A stretch of 64,000 nucleotides of DNA from DASSKP01 sp035695045 (GCA_035695045.1 DASSEX010000051.1:1-64000), one strand, 5' to 3'; positions 25,545 through 34,317 are shown, counted from the stretch's first letter. Translations and numbers: made by a program. Notes: generated by a model from the letters alone, not told the origin.

Positions 25545-26400
25545 TCTGGGTGGAACGCACGCGGCGGTCGAAGTAGCTGAACCAGGCGCCCTGCGCCAAG
25601 CCGACGGTGCGCGCGACGACCTTCGTCTGCCAGTCCGGCGTGATGAGAAACCGACCCTTCTCCATGCCGGAGACGATGCTCGCTGCCACCTCATCGGCGC
25701 GGTAGGGCTTGATCGCGCCGGAGATGGCGGACGTCTCCGGAGGCTTGAACCTGTTCTCATATGCCAGCTGCGGGGTGTCCGTGTCGGGTGGGCAGACGCA
25801 GCCGACGTGGATGCCGCTGGGCCGCAGCTCCATTCGAAGCACCTCGAGCAGCGCGCGAACCGCGAACTTCGGTGGCCCGTACGCCGAGTAGCCGAACACA
25901 CCCACCAGCCCGGCAGTCGACGAGATGCCCACCACGCTGCCTCGACCACGTTCGATCATTCCCGGCACGACGGCCCGAACCGCGTAGAGCGTGCCGAAGT
26001 AGTCGACCTCCATGGTGCGGCGGAAGACGGCGTCGTCCAACTGCTCGAAGTACCCCGGGTGGGCAATGCCGGCGCTGGTCAGCAACGCATCGCACGGACC
26101 GAGCGCAGTCGTCGCCTGCGTGATGGCCTCATCGACCGCGTCGCGGTCCGTCACGTCGAGACCGCCAACCGTGTACGCCGCCCCCGCCGCGCGCAGCTCC
26201 CGCTCGGTCTCGGCGAGGCCCCGGTCCGGCAGGGCCAGCACCGAGACGCGGGCGCCGCGGCGTACGACCTGACGGACGAAGGCGCGCCCGATGCCGCTCG
26301 AGCCACCCGTGACGATGACGTGAAGGGAGCGCCAGTCGTCAATACGCGGCGAGCCGGTTCGTGGGGACGGGCGGCGAGCATGGACCGGCAGCGCGACCAT
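25531..26400 (-). CDS. Short-chain dehydrogenase, 3-ketodihydrosphingosine reductase-like
   Basis: A 289-residue SDR with cofactor loop TGGSSGIG, TSAGIA, ISSTAGLVG and an active site YGPPK in place of YxASK. The Pro pair, the DTDTPQLAYENRFKPPET segment and the C-terminal WFSYFDRRV hydrophobic end resemble KDSR/TSC10-type reductases of long-chain keto lipids; this is a resemblance only. An in-frame ATG at 26454 would add 18 residues. It is divergent from the receptor kinase gene. Confidence 0.8.
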   Translation of the reverse strand: MVALPVHARRPSPRTGSPRIDDWRSLHVIVTGGSSGIGRAFVRQVVRRGARVSVLALPDRGLAETERELRAAGAAYTVGGLDVTDRDAVDEAITQATTALGPCDALLTSAGIAHPGYFEQLDDAVFRRTMEVDYFGTLYAVRAVVPGMIERGRGSVVGISSTAGLVGVFGYSAYGPPKFAVRALLEVLRMELRPSGIHVGCVCPPDTDTPQLAYENRFKPPETSAISGAIKPYRADEVAASIVSGMEKGRFLITPDWQTKVVARTVGLAQGAWFSYFDRRVRSTQITSR

Positions 26401-26558
26401 GTCCGAGACGCTAGGAACGAGTTGCCGCACGCGGCAGGGGCGAAGGTCCCTCACCCAACTCCCAGCGGGGCGGATCGGCAGGCCGTCTCACCACGCGAGA
26501 TCCGCCGTTCCCGCGTTTGGCGGTGCAGGTTCCGGGCTGACGTGGGTAAGAGGCACGC

Positions 26559-28109
26559 GTGAGCCTGATGCCTGACGTGCTGCTCGGGGACCGTTACCGG
26601 CCGCTCGAGCGGCTCGCCGTCGGCGGCATGGGCGAGGTCTGGCGGGCGGAGGACACCCTGCTCGGCCGCCCCGTCGCGATCAAGATCCTGCGCCCCGAGT
26701 ACGCCGACGACCCCGGCTTCCGCGGGCGGTTCCGCGACGAGGCGCGGCACGCCGCGATGCTCGCGCACCCGAACGTGACCCAGGTCTTCGACTTCAACGA
26801 GGGCGACGGCGACCAGCTGCCCTACATCGTCATGGAGTTCGTCACCGGCGAGCCCTTGTCCGAGCTGCTGCGCAGGAGCGGCGCCCTCCCGGATGCCCAG
26901 ACGTGGTCGATCCTCGGCCAGACCGCGGCAGCTCTCGCCGCCGCGCATCGCGCCGGGGTCGTCCACCGTGACATCAAGCCCGGCAACATCCTGATCTGCC
27001 CGGACGGTCGGCTGAAGGTCACCGACTTCGGCATCGCGCGGGTCGTGAACCAGTCCTCCGTGACGCAGACCGGGCTGCTGCTCGGCACGGCGCAGTACCT
27101 CGCCCCGGAGCAGGTCGCGGGCGAGTCGGCGACGCCCGCGACAGACATGTACTCCCTCGGCATCGTCGGCTATGAGTGCGTCACCGGCCGGCCGCCGTAC
27201 GAAGGCGACAACATCGCCGTGCTCCAGGCGATCCAGAACGGGCGCGTCCCGAAGGTGCCGACCACTGTCTCCCCCGGGCTGCGCGACCTGATCGAGTCGT
27301 TGCTGGACAAGGACCCCGCCCGCCGACCCAGCGACGGTGACGCCGTCGCGGCGCAGGCACAGCGGCTCGGCGCCGACACGACCACGGACGAGACCGCCGC
27401 CTACACCCCCTACCCGGTCGACGAAGGGTCGCCGGGCGGTGGCACCCCCTTCGTCGCGGGTGGCTCCACCCAGGTCCTCCAGCACGCGGCAACGCCGTCC
27501 GGTCCGGCGGCCGGTGATGACATCGAGCCGACGGCCGAACCTCCGCGGCACGACCGTCGGCGGGTGCTCCTCCTCGTCGGCGCCCTCGCGACCGCGGCGG
27601 TTCTCGCCGCCGTGCTGGTGCTCGTCGTGCGTGGGGGTGGCGGTTCGCACTCCGGCACGACGGCAGCGCGCCGTACGTCGCCGAGCTCGACGCCGAGTCA
27701 CGCGCTGACGGTCGCGAGCGCCGTCGGCTACCCGGGCGGGTCGGACCATCCGGAAGAGCTGCCGCTGGCGATCGACCACAGCAAGTCGACCGCGTGGATG
27801 ACCGAGCACTATGCGAGCGCGGCCTTCGGCAACCTCAAGTCCGGCACCGGCGTGGTCTTCACGGTCCGCGGTGGCTCTGCGCGCACGGTGACCATCACCT
27901 TCGCCCAGCCGGGCATCAGTGCACAGCTCTTCGCCGGCAACCACCCGGCCGGCCGGCCGGTCGCGGCCACCCAGTCGGCGCCGGGAGTCTGGCGCATCCA
28001 CCTGGACCCGTCGGTGCACTCGTCGTCGTGGCTGGTGTGGATCACGAAGCTCGTGCCGGATGGCGGCGGCTACCGCGCCGGTATCGCCGACATCCGCTTC
28101 ACCGCCTGA
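26559..28109 (+). CDS. Receptor Ser/Thr protein kinase (PknB family) with discoidin-like external domain
   Basis: This 516-residue Hanks-type kinase has a G-loop VGGMGEVWRA, Lys42 in VAIKIL, HRDIKPGN (136-143), DFG (156-158), GTAQYLAPEQ and the DKDPARRP end of the lobe. A disordered linker (270-333) and a single membrane span (335-357) follow. The external domain (385-516) has beta-rich repeats (TAWMTEHYAS, VVFTVRGGSARTVTITF, IADIRFTA) resembling the F5/8-type fold seen at the end of actinobacterial MviN/MurJ-linked proteins, and no PASTA repeats. It probably senses a wall or sugar ligand and phosphorylates cytoplasmic targets. The GTG at 26559 has AAGAGG at suitable spacing. Confidence 0.9.
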   Translation: MSLMPDVLLGDRYRPLERLAVGGMGEVWRAEDTLLGRPVAIKILRPEYADDPGFRGRFRDEARHAAMLAHPNVTQVFDFNEGDGDQLPYIVMEFVTGEPLSELLRRSGALPDAQTWSILGQTAAALAAAHRAGVVHRDIKPGNILICPDGRLKVTDFGIARVVNQSSVTQTGLLLGTAQYLAPEQVAGESATPATDMYSLGIVGYECVTGRPPYEGDNIAVLQAIQNGRVPKVPTTVSPGLRDLIESLLDKDPARRPSDGDAVAAQAQRLGADTTTDETAAYTPYPVDEGSPGGGTPFVAGGSTQVLQHAATPSGPAAGDDIEPTAEPPRHDRRRVLLLVGALATAAVLAAVLVLVVRGGGGSHSGTTAARRTSPSSTPSHALTVASAVGYPGGSDHPEELPLAIDHSKSTAWMTEHYASAAFGNLKSGTGVVFTVRGGSARTVTITFAQPGISAQLFAGNHPAGRPVAATQSAPGVWRIHLDPSVHSSSWLVWITKLVPDGGGYRAGIADIRFTA

Positions 28110-28980
28110 CTCCGTCGGAGCCCGCGACGCCGGGGCGGTGCGAGTGCAGCCGCAGATGCCGGCTCTGATCCGGCGCCGTGGGCTGTCCGAGCCAGTGAAG
28201 CGTCGACTCGCGTGCCCTCTCGACGAGTTCTCGAGTGTGGCTGAAGTCGACGGGTGACACCGACAACGGACACAGCGGCGGAGCGACGTGCAACGACACG
28301 GTGCCCTGCAATGCCTGCACATCCGAAATGAGTCGCTGCTGGATCGCCACCGTGACGGCATGCATCGCCATCCCGATGGGTGACCGGGGCGCACGTTCGA
28401 GCGCACAGGCATACCCCGTCGGCAGGACATAGATCTCATCAGCGCCGGCGGTGAGCGCCGCCGAGATCGGAGTGTTGTTCACCACACCCCCGTCCATCAG
28501 TAGATGCGCGCCCACCTGCACCGGGGGGAAGACGCCGGGAAGCGCAGCACTCGCCATGACAGCGTCGGAGACATCACCACGCGCGATGTTGACCTCTCGA
28601 CCGGTTGCGACCTCGGTGGCAACGACGGTCAGGGGCTTCCCCGCATCCTCGACCCGGTCGTAACCGAGATGCCTCTCGAGCAACCGCCGCAGCGGCGCCG
28701 GATTGGCGAAGCCTGGCTCGCGCCGAGCGACGACGCGCATCAGCCGCAACGGATCCGTCGGGAAGATGTCCCGGCGGGAAAGCCGGGACCAGATGTCCGC
28801 GAGTTCCTGCACGCCGTCCAGCCCCGGATGGCCCGCGATGTACGCCGCATTGATCGCGCCGACCGACGTTCCGACGATGACATCCGGCGCGATGCCTTGC
28901 TCGGCCAGCGCCAGCAACATGCCGACCTGCACCGCCCCGAGACTGCCGCCGCCGGAGAGCACGAAAGCGGTCGTCACCAT
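28099..28980 (-). CDS. Patatin-like phospholipase
   Basis: A 293-residue protein with the patatin oxyanion loop SGGGSLGAVQVG, nucleophile Ser39 in GTSVG and catalytic Asp163 in MDGGVVNN. The family hydrolyses acyl esters of lipids. It is the last gene of a probable five-gene operon starting at 31739; 15 bases separate it from the dehalogenase gene. The final 11 bases overlap the end of the convergent kinase gene. Confidence 0.88.
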   Translation of the reverse strand: MVTTAFVLSGGGSLGAVQVGMLLALAEQGIAPDVIVGTSVGAINAAYIAGHPGLDGVQELADIWSRLSRRDIFPTDPLRLMRVVARREPGFANPAPLRRLLERHLGYDRVEDAGKPLTVVATEVATGREVNIARGDVSDAVMASAALPGVFPPVQVGAHLLMDGGVVNNTPISAALTAGADEIYVLPTGYACALERAPRSPIGMAMHAVTVAIQQRLISDVQALQGTVSLHVAPPLCPLSVSPVDFSHTRELVERARESTLHWLGQPTAPDQSRHLRLHSHRPGVAGSDGVRR

Positions 28981-28995
28981 CGCGGCTCGCGCAGG

Positions 28996-29904
28996 TCAGG
29001 CGGTCACGAAGTTCGCGACGACCTGGCCGAGCCGCTCACCCGCGTCCTCCTGCAAGAAGTGGCCGGCCTGCTCGATCGTCGGGTGGTCGAGCCCCGCAGC
29101 ACCCGGCATCGCCTTCGCGAAGACCGGTGCCATCACACCGGTGATCGGATCGGAGTCGCTGAAGGCACACAGGAACGGCAGGTCGAGGCCGGTCAGCACC
29201 TCCCATGCTTTGCGGTTGGCCACGCCGCCGGGGTCATCCGGCGTCGTCGGCACGAGCATCGGGAAGGCGCGCGCACCCGCCTTGTAGGACTCATCGGGGA
29301 ACGGGGCGTCGTACGCCGCCAGCACAGCCGCGTCGGGTTTCGTGACACATCCGCCGGCGACGAACCGAGCGATGTCGAGATGTTCCGCGTTGGCGACCGC
29401 GTTGCGGAACATGTACCAGACCTCGGCCATCGGGTGGGTCCCGTCGGGCAAGCCGGTGTTGGCGGCTACGACCCGCGCGAAGCGGTCAGGGTTCTCGGCC
29501 ACCAGGCGCAGTCCGATCAGGCCACCCCAGTCCTGGCCGACGAGCGTCACGTCACGCAGATCGAGGCGGTCGAAGACGGCCTCGCGCACCCACTCCACGT
29601 GCCGGGCGTAGGTGTAGTCCGCGACCTCCGCCGGCTTGTCGGAGCGGCCGAAGCCGACGAGATCGACCGCCACCGCACGGCAACCGCGGTCGGCCAGCAC
29701 GCGCATGACCTTGCGATACAGATAGGACCAGGTCGGCTCGCCGTGCAGGCAGAGCACGACCGGGCCGTCGGCGGGTCCGGCTTCCACGAAGGCGACGCGG
29801 ATGGTTCCGCTGCCGTCGCCGCTGTCGACGTCGACGTACGAGGGCGCCCAGGGGAACTCGGGAAGATCGGTGAATCGCTCGTCGGGAGTGCGCAGAATTC
29901 TCAC
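28996..29904 (-). CDS. Haloalkane dehalogenase-like alpha/beta hydrolase
   Basis: A 302-residue alpha/beta hydrolase very like DhlA-type dehalogenases: LHGEPTWSYLYRK with Glu56, VGQDWGG with nucleophile Asp125 and halide-binding Trp126, the acid in FSDSDPIT and the base in QAGHFLQED. DhlA-type enzymes displace halide from short haloalkanes with water. Epoxide hydrolases share the Asp nucleophile, so the substrate is not certain. The GTG at 29904 lies 4 bases after the hemerythrin-like gene stop, showing co-transcription. The neighbours suggest a role other than haloalkane growth. Confidence 0.82.
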   Translation of the reverse strand: MRILRTPDERFTDLPEFPWAPSYVDVDSGDGSGTIRVAFVEAGPADGPVVLCLHGEPTWSYLYRKVMRVLADRGCRAVAVDLVGFGRSDKPAEVADYTYARHVEWVREAVFDRLDLRDVTLVGQDWGGLIGLRLVAENPDRFARVVAANTGLPDGTHPMAEVWYMFRNAVANAEHLDIARFVAGGCVTKPDAAVLAAYDAPFPDESYKAGARAFPMLVPTTPDDPGGVANRKAWEVLTGLDLPFLCAFSDSDPITGVMAPVFAKAMPGAAGLDHPTIEQAGHFLQEDAGERLGQVVANFVTA

Positions 29905-29908
29905 GCGG

Positions 29909-30565
29909 TCATCGTGACGTGTCGTCGGGCGCCGACTGCATCTGACCCAACAGGTAGCTGCCCCACCGGCCCGGCGTGCGCGGCTCGCGATGGGTGCGCG
30001 GCAACGGCACGTGCCTGCCGTCCATGGTGTCGAGCAACCGATCGCGGACGGCCTCGACGCGGAAGGCGATCGCTCCGACGACACCGTCGTGCGGCAGGTG
30101 GGGATGGGGTCGTGTCGGTGCCTTCAGGAGCACGTCGAGATAGGACGCCGCAAGGGCGCGTTCCTCATCGACGGTCAGCACCTCGCTGAGTGCGGCGAGC
30201 CGTTCGTGCTCGGTCTCCGCGTGCGCCTCGAGCCGCTCCAGCAACGACCCACGCAGCCGTTCGGTGTCGAGGCCGGCGGCCAAGGCGTCGCCGCTGTGCC
30301 GCCGCTCCGCGATGCGCAGCATCCGCTCCAGCTCCACATCGCGGCGGGTGACCTCGCGGAGAAATGCAGCAGGTTCCTGGAGCCGACGCGAAGCCGCCGG
30401 CCGCAGCGTGCGGGCGGCGGCTGCCAGGTGCGCGGACAACCACACGATCGCCTCGAGCGGGCGCGCGTCGTCATCCGACAACGTGGCCAGCGCCTGCGTG
30501 TGCGCGTCCTCCACGACGCAGCTGAGGACCGAGTCGGTGGAGGCTTCGAAGCAGAGACTCGTCAT
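29909..30565 (-). CDS. Hemerythrin-like (HHE) domain protein
   Basis: This 218-residue, mostly helical protein has spaced metal-ligand candidates: IVWLSAHLAAAARTL, ERRHSGDAL and AHAETEHERL, the last matching the HHE ExxxH segment. A Pro/Arg-rich C-terminus follows. The domain could hold a di-iron site for oxygen, NO or redox sensing. The call rests on helix pattern and ligand spacing, not on a full motif. It overlaps folE by 4 bases (ATGA) and is followed 4 bases later by the dehalogenase gene. Confidence 0.65.
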   Translation of the reverse strand: MTSLCFEASTDSVLSCVVEDAHTQALATLSDDDARPLEAIVWLSAHLAAAARTLRPAASRRLQEPAAFLREVTRRDVELERMLRIAERRHSGDALAAGLDTERLRGSLLERLEAHAETEHERLAALSEVLTVDEERALAASYLDVLLKAPTRPHPHLPHDGVVGAIAFRVEAVRDRLLDTMDGRHVPLPRTHREPRTPGRWGSYLLGQMQSAPDDTSR

Positions 30566-31170
30566 GGCCGGCTCCTTGTCGTGGCCAGGGAGAGGAACTC
30601 GGCGCGCGTTCGCGAGTCGTCGCGGAGCGCGCCGAGCATTGCGCTCGTCACGGTCGACGACCCCTGGGCTCGCACACCGCGCAGAGTCATGCAGCTGTGT
30701 TCTGCAGACATCACGACGCCGACGCCACGCGGGTTCAGGTGGTCGTCGAGCCAGTTCGCGACCTGCTTGGTCAGCCGCTCCTGCACCTGCGGCCGACGCG
30801 CGAAGAGCTCCACGACGCGCGCCAGCTTCGACAGGCCGAGGATGCGGTTGGCCGGGAGGTAGCCGACGGTGGCGGTGCCGGTGAACGGCAGCAGATGGTG
30901 CTCGCAGACGGAGGTGAACGGGATGTCACGCGCGACGACGAGCTCGTCGTAGTTCTCCTCGTTGGGGAACGTCGTCAGGCCGAACTCGCGGGGCGCGAGC
31001 ATCTCCGCGTACGCGTTCGCGACGCGGGACGGCGTACGGCGCAGGCTCGGGTCCTCGACGTCCATGCCGAGCGCGCGCATGAGGTCCTCGACCGCCGCAG
31101 CCGCTGCCTCGACGTCGACGGTCGGCCGGTCGACCGGCCGCAGCGGTGCCTGCACGATCTCGGCCGTCAT
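30562..31170 (-). CDS. folE: GTP cyclohydrolase I
   Basis: A 202-residue type I GTP cyclohydrolase with zinc ligands in CEHHLLPFTG and SCMTLRGV, ARVVELFARRPQVQERLTKQ and the tunnel-fold segment HSCMTLRG. It makes dihydroneopterin triphosphate for folate or pterin synthesis. It is not beside folB, folK or folP here; it overlaps DUF2231 (4 bases) before it and the hemerythrin-like gene (4 bases) after it. It may be a second, stress-linked copy; the rest of the genome would tell. Confidence 0.95.
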   Translation of the reverse strand: MTAEIVQAPLRPVDRPTVDVEAAAAAVEDLMRALGMDVEDPSLRRTPSRVANAYAEMLAPREFGLTTFPNEENYDELVVARDIPFTSVCEHHLLPFTGTATVGYLPANRILGLSKLARVVELFARRPQVQERLTKQVANWLDDHLNPRGVGVVMSAEHSCMTLRGVRAQGSSTVTSAMLGALRDDSRTRAEFLSLATTRSRP

Positions 31171-31739
31171 GCGTGCCCACCGGGGAAGACGTCGACCTCG
31201 TTCTGGTGCCAGACCGGGTGGTCGCCGGCGGTCTCGACGTTGAAGCCGTAGTCGAAGACGAGCGTGCCACCGAGCGTTGCGCCCGCGAAGGTCAGCAGCG
31301 CCGCGAGGACCGAGAGGATGAGCACGGCGACAGAGGTGTACCCATTGTCCGGCTGGCCTAGCGCGCGGACGGCGAGATCGACCAGGACCAGCGCGGTGAC
31401 GGTCAGCATCGTGATCGCGTGGGCGTTGATGGTGCGCCGGGCCTGCGTCCCGGGTTCACTGGACCGGTGCCAGTCGGCCCAGCCGGTGAGCGCGGCGAGA
31501 AGCGACACAGCGGCGCCCCCGAGAAGCGTCCAGGTGCCCGCGACGTAGAGCTGCCGGGCGACGGCCGGGTGGCTGCTGTGGGTCGCGATGGACAGGATGT
31601 CGAACGCCGCGGTGAACAGGTAGGCGGTCACGGGGACGTCCGTCAGCGGAGGGTGGAACGGCTTGCCCGCATAGCCGCGGAGTCCCTTGAACTTTCGGCC
31701 TTTCACGGTCAAGCCCGGACGGAACGTGAGCCGGCGCAT
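31167..31739 (-). CDS. DUF2231 integral membrane protein
   Basis: The protein is 190 residues. A basic N-terminus of about 27 residues is followed by GKPFHPPLTDVPVTAYLF, the conserved DUF2231 start, and four membrane spans. Family members often sit with ferredoxin or cytochrome genes and may carry electrons or ligands across the membrane; the function is not established. The ATG at 31739 has AGGAGG 6 bases upstream. It is the first gene of the operon DUF2231-folE-hemerythrin-dehalogenase-patatin. Confidence 0.85.
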   Translation of the reverse strand: MRRLTFRPGLTVKGRKFKGLRGYAGKPFHPPLTDVPVTAYLFTAAFDILSIATHSSHPAVARQLYVAGTWTLLGGAAVSLLAALTGWADWHRSSEPGTQARRTINAHAITMLTVTALVLVDLAVRALGQPDNGYTSVAVLILSVLAALLTFAGATLGGTLVFDYGFNVETAGDHPVWHQNEVDVFPGGHA

Positions 31740-31780
31740 GAACTGCCTCCTGGTTGACGGACCGGCCTCGAGCCGGGACA

Positions 31781-31806
31781 CTATTAACAGTAGATATTGG
31801 TGATAG
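31781..31806. promoter_or_regulatory. AT-rich 26-bp dyad, candidate operator between divergent operons
   Basis: CTATTAACAGTAG and ATATTGGTGATAG form an imperfect dyad (9 of 13 positions symmetric). It is the AT-richest spot between the DUF2231 start (31739) and the regulator start (31823), as expected for an ArsR/SufR-type operator. Confidence 0.5.
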
Positions 31807-31822
31807 AGCATGGAGGGGCCGG

Positions 31823-32512
31823 ATGTCAAGCGATGCAGGCAACGCCGCACTCCATCTGCTCGCCGAGCCGACCCGGCGGCGGGTCTACGACGCGGTGCGT
31901 GCCGGTGACGGTCCGCAGACCCGCGAGGCCGTCGCCAACGCCGCGGGCATCAGCAAGCGCCTGGCCGCCTTCCACCTCGACCTGCTGGCCGAAGGCGGCC
32001 TGCTCGAGGTCGACTACGCGCGCCCGCCGGGCCGCAGCGGTCCCGGAGCCGGTCGCCCGGCGAAGCGCTATCGCCCGGCGCCGATAGAGGTCGAGCTGCG
32101 GGTGCCGGCGCGGCGCTACGACCTCGCTGCACGCATCCTGGCGCGCGCCGTCACCGAGTCGGGGCCGGGCATCGACCCGCAGCAGCAGGCGCTGCACGTG
32201 GCTCGCGAAGAGGGTGAGCAGATCGGCAGGCTGCGCCGTCCTGGTGGGCGACTGTCGGCCGCCGCGACCCTCGACACCGCCGAGCAGGTTCTCCACGACC
32301 TGGGATACGAACCGGCGCGCTCCGACGAGCGGTGCGTGCGGTTGCGCAACTGTCCGTTCCGTTCGGTCGTCGACGTCGCACCCGCTCTGGTGTGCGGTGT
32401 CAACGACGAGCTGGTGAGCGGCATGCTCGACGGGCTCGGCGGACATCGATCCGTCTCGGCGGCACTCGACGGCGCGCCGCCGGATTGTTGCGTGACCGTC
32501 GCACGTCGCTGA
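31823..32512 (+). CDS. Winged-helix regulator with Cys-rich C-terminus (SufR-like)
   Basis: A 229-residue protein with an N-terminal ArsR/DeoR-type winged helix (LLAEPTRRRVYDAV, GISKRLAAFHLDLL) and a C-terminal sensor with Cys171, Cys177, Cys191, Cys222 and Cys223. The NCPF...VC...CC spacing resembles SufR and related mycobacterial regulators that bind an Fe-S cluster. GGAGG lies 6 bases before the ATG. It diverges from the DUF2231-folE operon across 83 bases holding a dyad, so it very likely controls that operon, possibly in response to iron, oxygen or NO. The Fe-S proposal is inference. Confidence 0.8.
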   Translation: MSSDAGNAALHLLAEPTRRRVYDAVRAGDGPQTREAVANAAGISKRLAAFHLDLLAEGGLLEVDYARPPGRSGPGAGRPAKRYRPAPIEVELRVPARRYDLAARILARAVTESGPGIDPQQQALHVAREEGEQIGRLRRPGGRLSAAATLDTAEQVLHDLGYEPARSDERCVRLRNCPFRSVVDVAPALVCGVNDELVSGMLDGLGGHRSVSAALDGAPPDCCVTVARR

Positions 32513-32543
32513 ACCGGTCTCCGCTGAAGAACGTGATGGGGGC

Positions 32544-33095
32544 ATGCATCGAATCTTGCGAACCAGTGCGGTCATCACCGCGGTGCTCACCGGAGCTGTC
32601 GCCTGCGGGAGTGGCAGCAGTGGAAGCACCGCACAGGTGAAGTCGAAGGGGGGCGCGACGGCGGCTGCCGTCGTCGCGACGCACTCCAGTCCGAAGGGCA
32701 CCTACCTCACGGACAGCAAGGGCCGCACGCTCTACCTCTGGACTGCGGACTCGGGCTCGTCCTCGACCTGCGCCGGGCCTTGCGCGAAGGTCTGGGCGCC
32801 GTTCACGACCAGCGGCACACCGCAGGCGTCCGGCAGTGTGCAGCAGTCCATGCTCGGAACGACGAGCCGCAGCGACGGTACGACGCAGGTCACCTACGCC
32901 GACCACCCGCTCTACTTCTACGAGGACGACAAGAGCGCCGGCGAGATGGAAGGCCAGGGATCGGACGAGTTCGGCAGCAAGTGGTGGATCGTCGCCCCCG
33001 ACGGATCAGCCATCAGCGCGTCCGGCAAGAGCTCGGCGAAGCCGAAGAGCTCGTCCGGCTCCACCCCGAGCAAGTCCAGCTACAACTGGGGCTGA
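32544..33095 (+). CDS. Secreted lipoprotein with two YxFxxD-type repeats (COG4315)
   Basis: A 183-residue protein with a lipoprotein signal (AVACGSG, Cys21), a Thr/Ala linker and two copies of the family motif: TLYLWTADS and PLYFYEDDK. CAGPCAKVWAPF lies between. A Ser/Lys-rich tail follows from about 150. The family (predicted lipoproteins with Yx(FWY)xxD) is of unknown role. The following transporter gene begins close to its end. Confidence 0.86.
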   Translation: MHRILRTSAVITAVLTGAVACGSGSSGSTAQVKSKGGATAAAVVATHSSPKGTYLTDSKGRTLYLWTADSGSSSTCAGPCAKVWAPFTTSGTPQASGSVQQSMLGTTSRSDGTTQVTYADHPLYFYEDDKSAGEMEGQGSDEFGSKWWIVAPDGSAISASGKSSAKPKSSSGSTPSKSSYNWG

Positions 33096-33148
33096 GCGTC
33101 AGCGCCGGGACGATCGCCGGACCCCCCGCCGGCGAAGGTGAGCGGCCG

Positions 33149-34291
33149 CTGACCACGCGAGCGCTTCTCCCCCTTGCGCTCGCGTCGGTCGGCGGCCCGC
33201 TCGCGCTCGCCGCCCTGTACGCGCCGGGAGCGGTCTCTGACGTCACCGGCTCAGGTGGATCGATCGCCATCGCGGGAGCGATCGCGTTCGTCGCGCCGCT
33301 CGCCATCTGGCTGCGGTACAGCCGTGACATCGCAAGCAGCGGCGGCCTGTTCGCCTTCGTCGCCGCGGCAGTGGGCCGGCCGGTCGCTCTCGTGCAGGCC
33401 GCCCTGTGGCTGGCGTCGTACGTGCTTTATCTCCTCTATACGAGCGCGTACGTCGTCTACGACCTGCTGCCTCCGGTGTGGCCGGGCATCCAGTCCTGGC
33501 GACCGGCGTTCGCGGCGCTGCTGCCGGCCGTCATCGCGCTGACAGTGGTCTCCGGACGGCGCGTCGCGTTCGGTGCGATCGCTGTGCTCGGCCTCGTGCA
33601 GGTCCCGCTGCTCGTGCTGCTCGACGTCGTCGCCGTGCGACATGCCCCGACCGCCGCCGCCTTCGCGGGACGCGTCAACGGCGACACGACGCACGCAACC
33701 GCGGAGGTCGCGACCTTGTTCGTCTGTGGCAGCCTGCCGCTGTTCCTCGGTGGGGAGGTTGCTGCTCCTCGACGCGCATTCCGGCTGGCCTTGCCTGTCG
33801 CATTCGCGGTTGCAGCGGTCGGCGTCCTGCTCGCCGTCTACCCGCTGGCCCACGACCGCGCCTTCGCCCGCGCGAGCTCTCCCGGCATGTCGCTCGTGCG
33901 CGCGGACGTCGGTGCTGCTGCCGGCGACGCGGTCGGGCTCGGCGTCGCTGCGAGCGTCATCGCGGTGATGCTGCTGGAGTACGTCGCCATCACGCGGCTG
34001 CTGCGGGCGGTCGCCGGAGTCGAGATTCGCACCTCGACCCGTTGGCTCGGTGCCGCGCTCGTCCTCGCCGGCCCGGCCAGTCTGCTGTTCGACCCGGATC
34101 GCTTCTATCAGGCGCTGTTGCGGCCGTCACTCGTCCTGCTCTGGTTGTCACAGCTGGTCGTCGTGGTGGTCTTCCCGCTGTTCGTCGCGCGGCGCGGCGG
34201 CATCCGGCCCTGGCACCTCCTCGCAACGGCAGTCGCTGCTGCGCTGGCGACGTTCGGTGTCGTGACCGCTGCGGTGAATGCCTCCACCTGA
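33149..34291 (+). CDS. Amino-acid permease-like membrane protein (APC superfamily-like)
   Basis: About 380 residues with some ten hydrophobic segments (LLPLALASVGGPLALAALY, AIAGAIAFVAPLAIW and LLEYVAITRLLRAVAG among them). The repeat layout looks like APC-type or spore-germination-type permeases. No ligand motif is clear. The start is odd: the first in-frame ATG or GTG downstream of the lipoprotein stop lies well inside the first repeat. I use CTG at 33149, which has GAAGGTGA about 7 bases upstream; the true start could be another non-standard codon. It is downstream of the lipoprotein gene and may be coupled to it. Confidence 0.6.
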   Translation: MTTRALLPLALASVGGPLALAALYAPGAVSDVTGSGGSIAIAGAIAFVAPLAIWLRYSRDIASSGGLFAFVAAAVGRPVALVQAALWLASYVLYLLYTSAYVVYDLLPPVWPGIQSWRPAFAALLPAVIALTVVSGRRVAFGAIAVLGLVQVPLLVLLDVVAVRHAPTAAAFAGRVNGDTTHATAEVATLFVCGSLPLFLGGEVAAPRRAFRLALPVAFAVAAVGVLLAVYPLAHDRAFARASSPGMSLVRADVGAAAGDAVGLGVAASVIAVMLLEYVAITRLLRAVAGVEIRTSTRWLGAALVLAGPASLLFDPDRFYQALLRPSLVLLWLSQLVVVVVFPLFVARRGGIRPWHLLATAVAAALATFGVVTAAVNAST

Positions 34292-34317
34292 GCATCGCGG
34301 CCTGCGAAGATCTGCGC

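Noticed and set aside
26469..26506. GGCGGATC/GATCCGCC inverted repeat between the SDR and the kinase.
   Set aside because: Short arms with a 22-base gap in GC-rich DNA are expected by chance; no other support.
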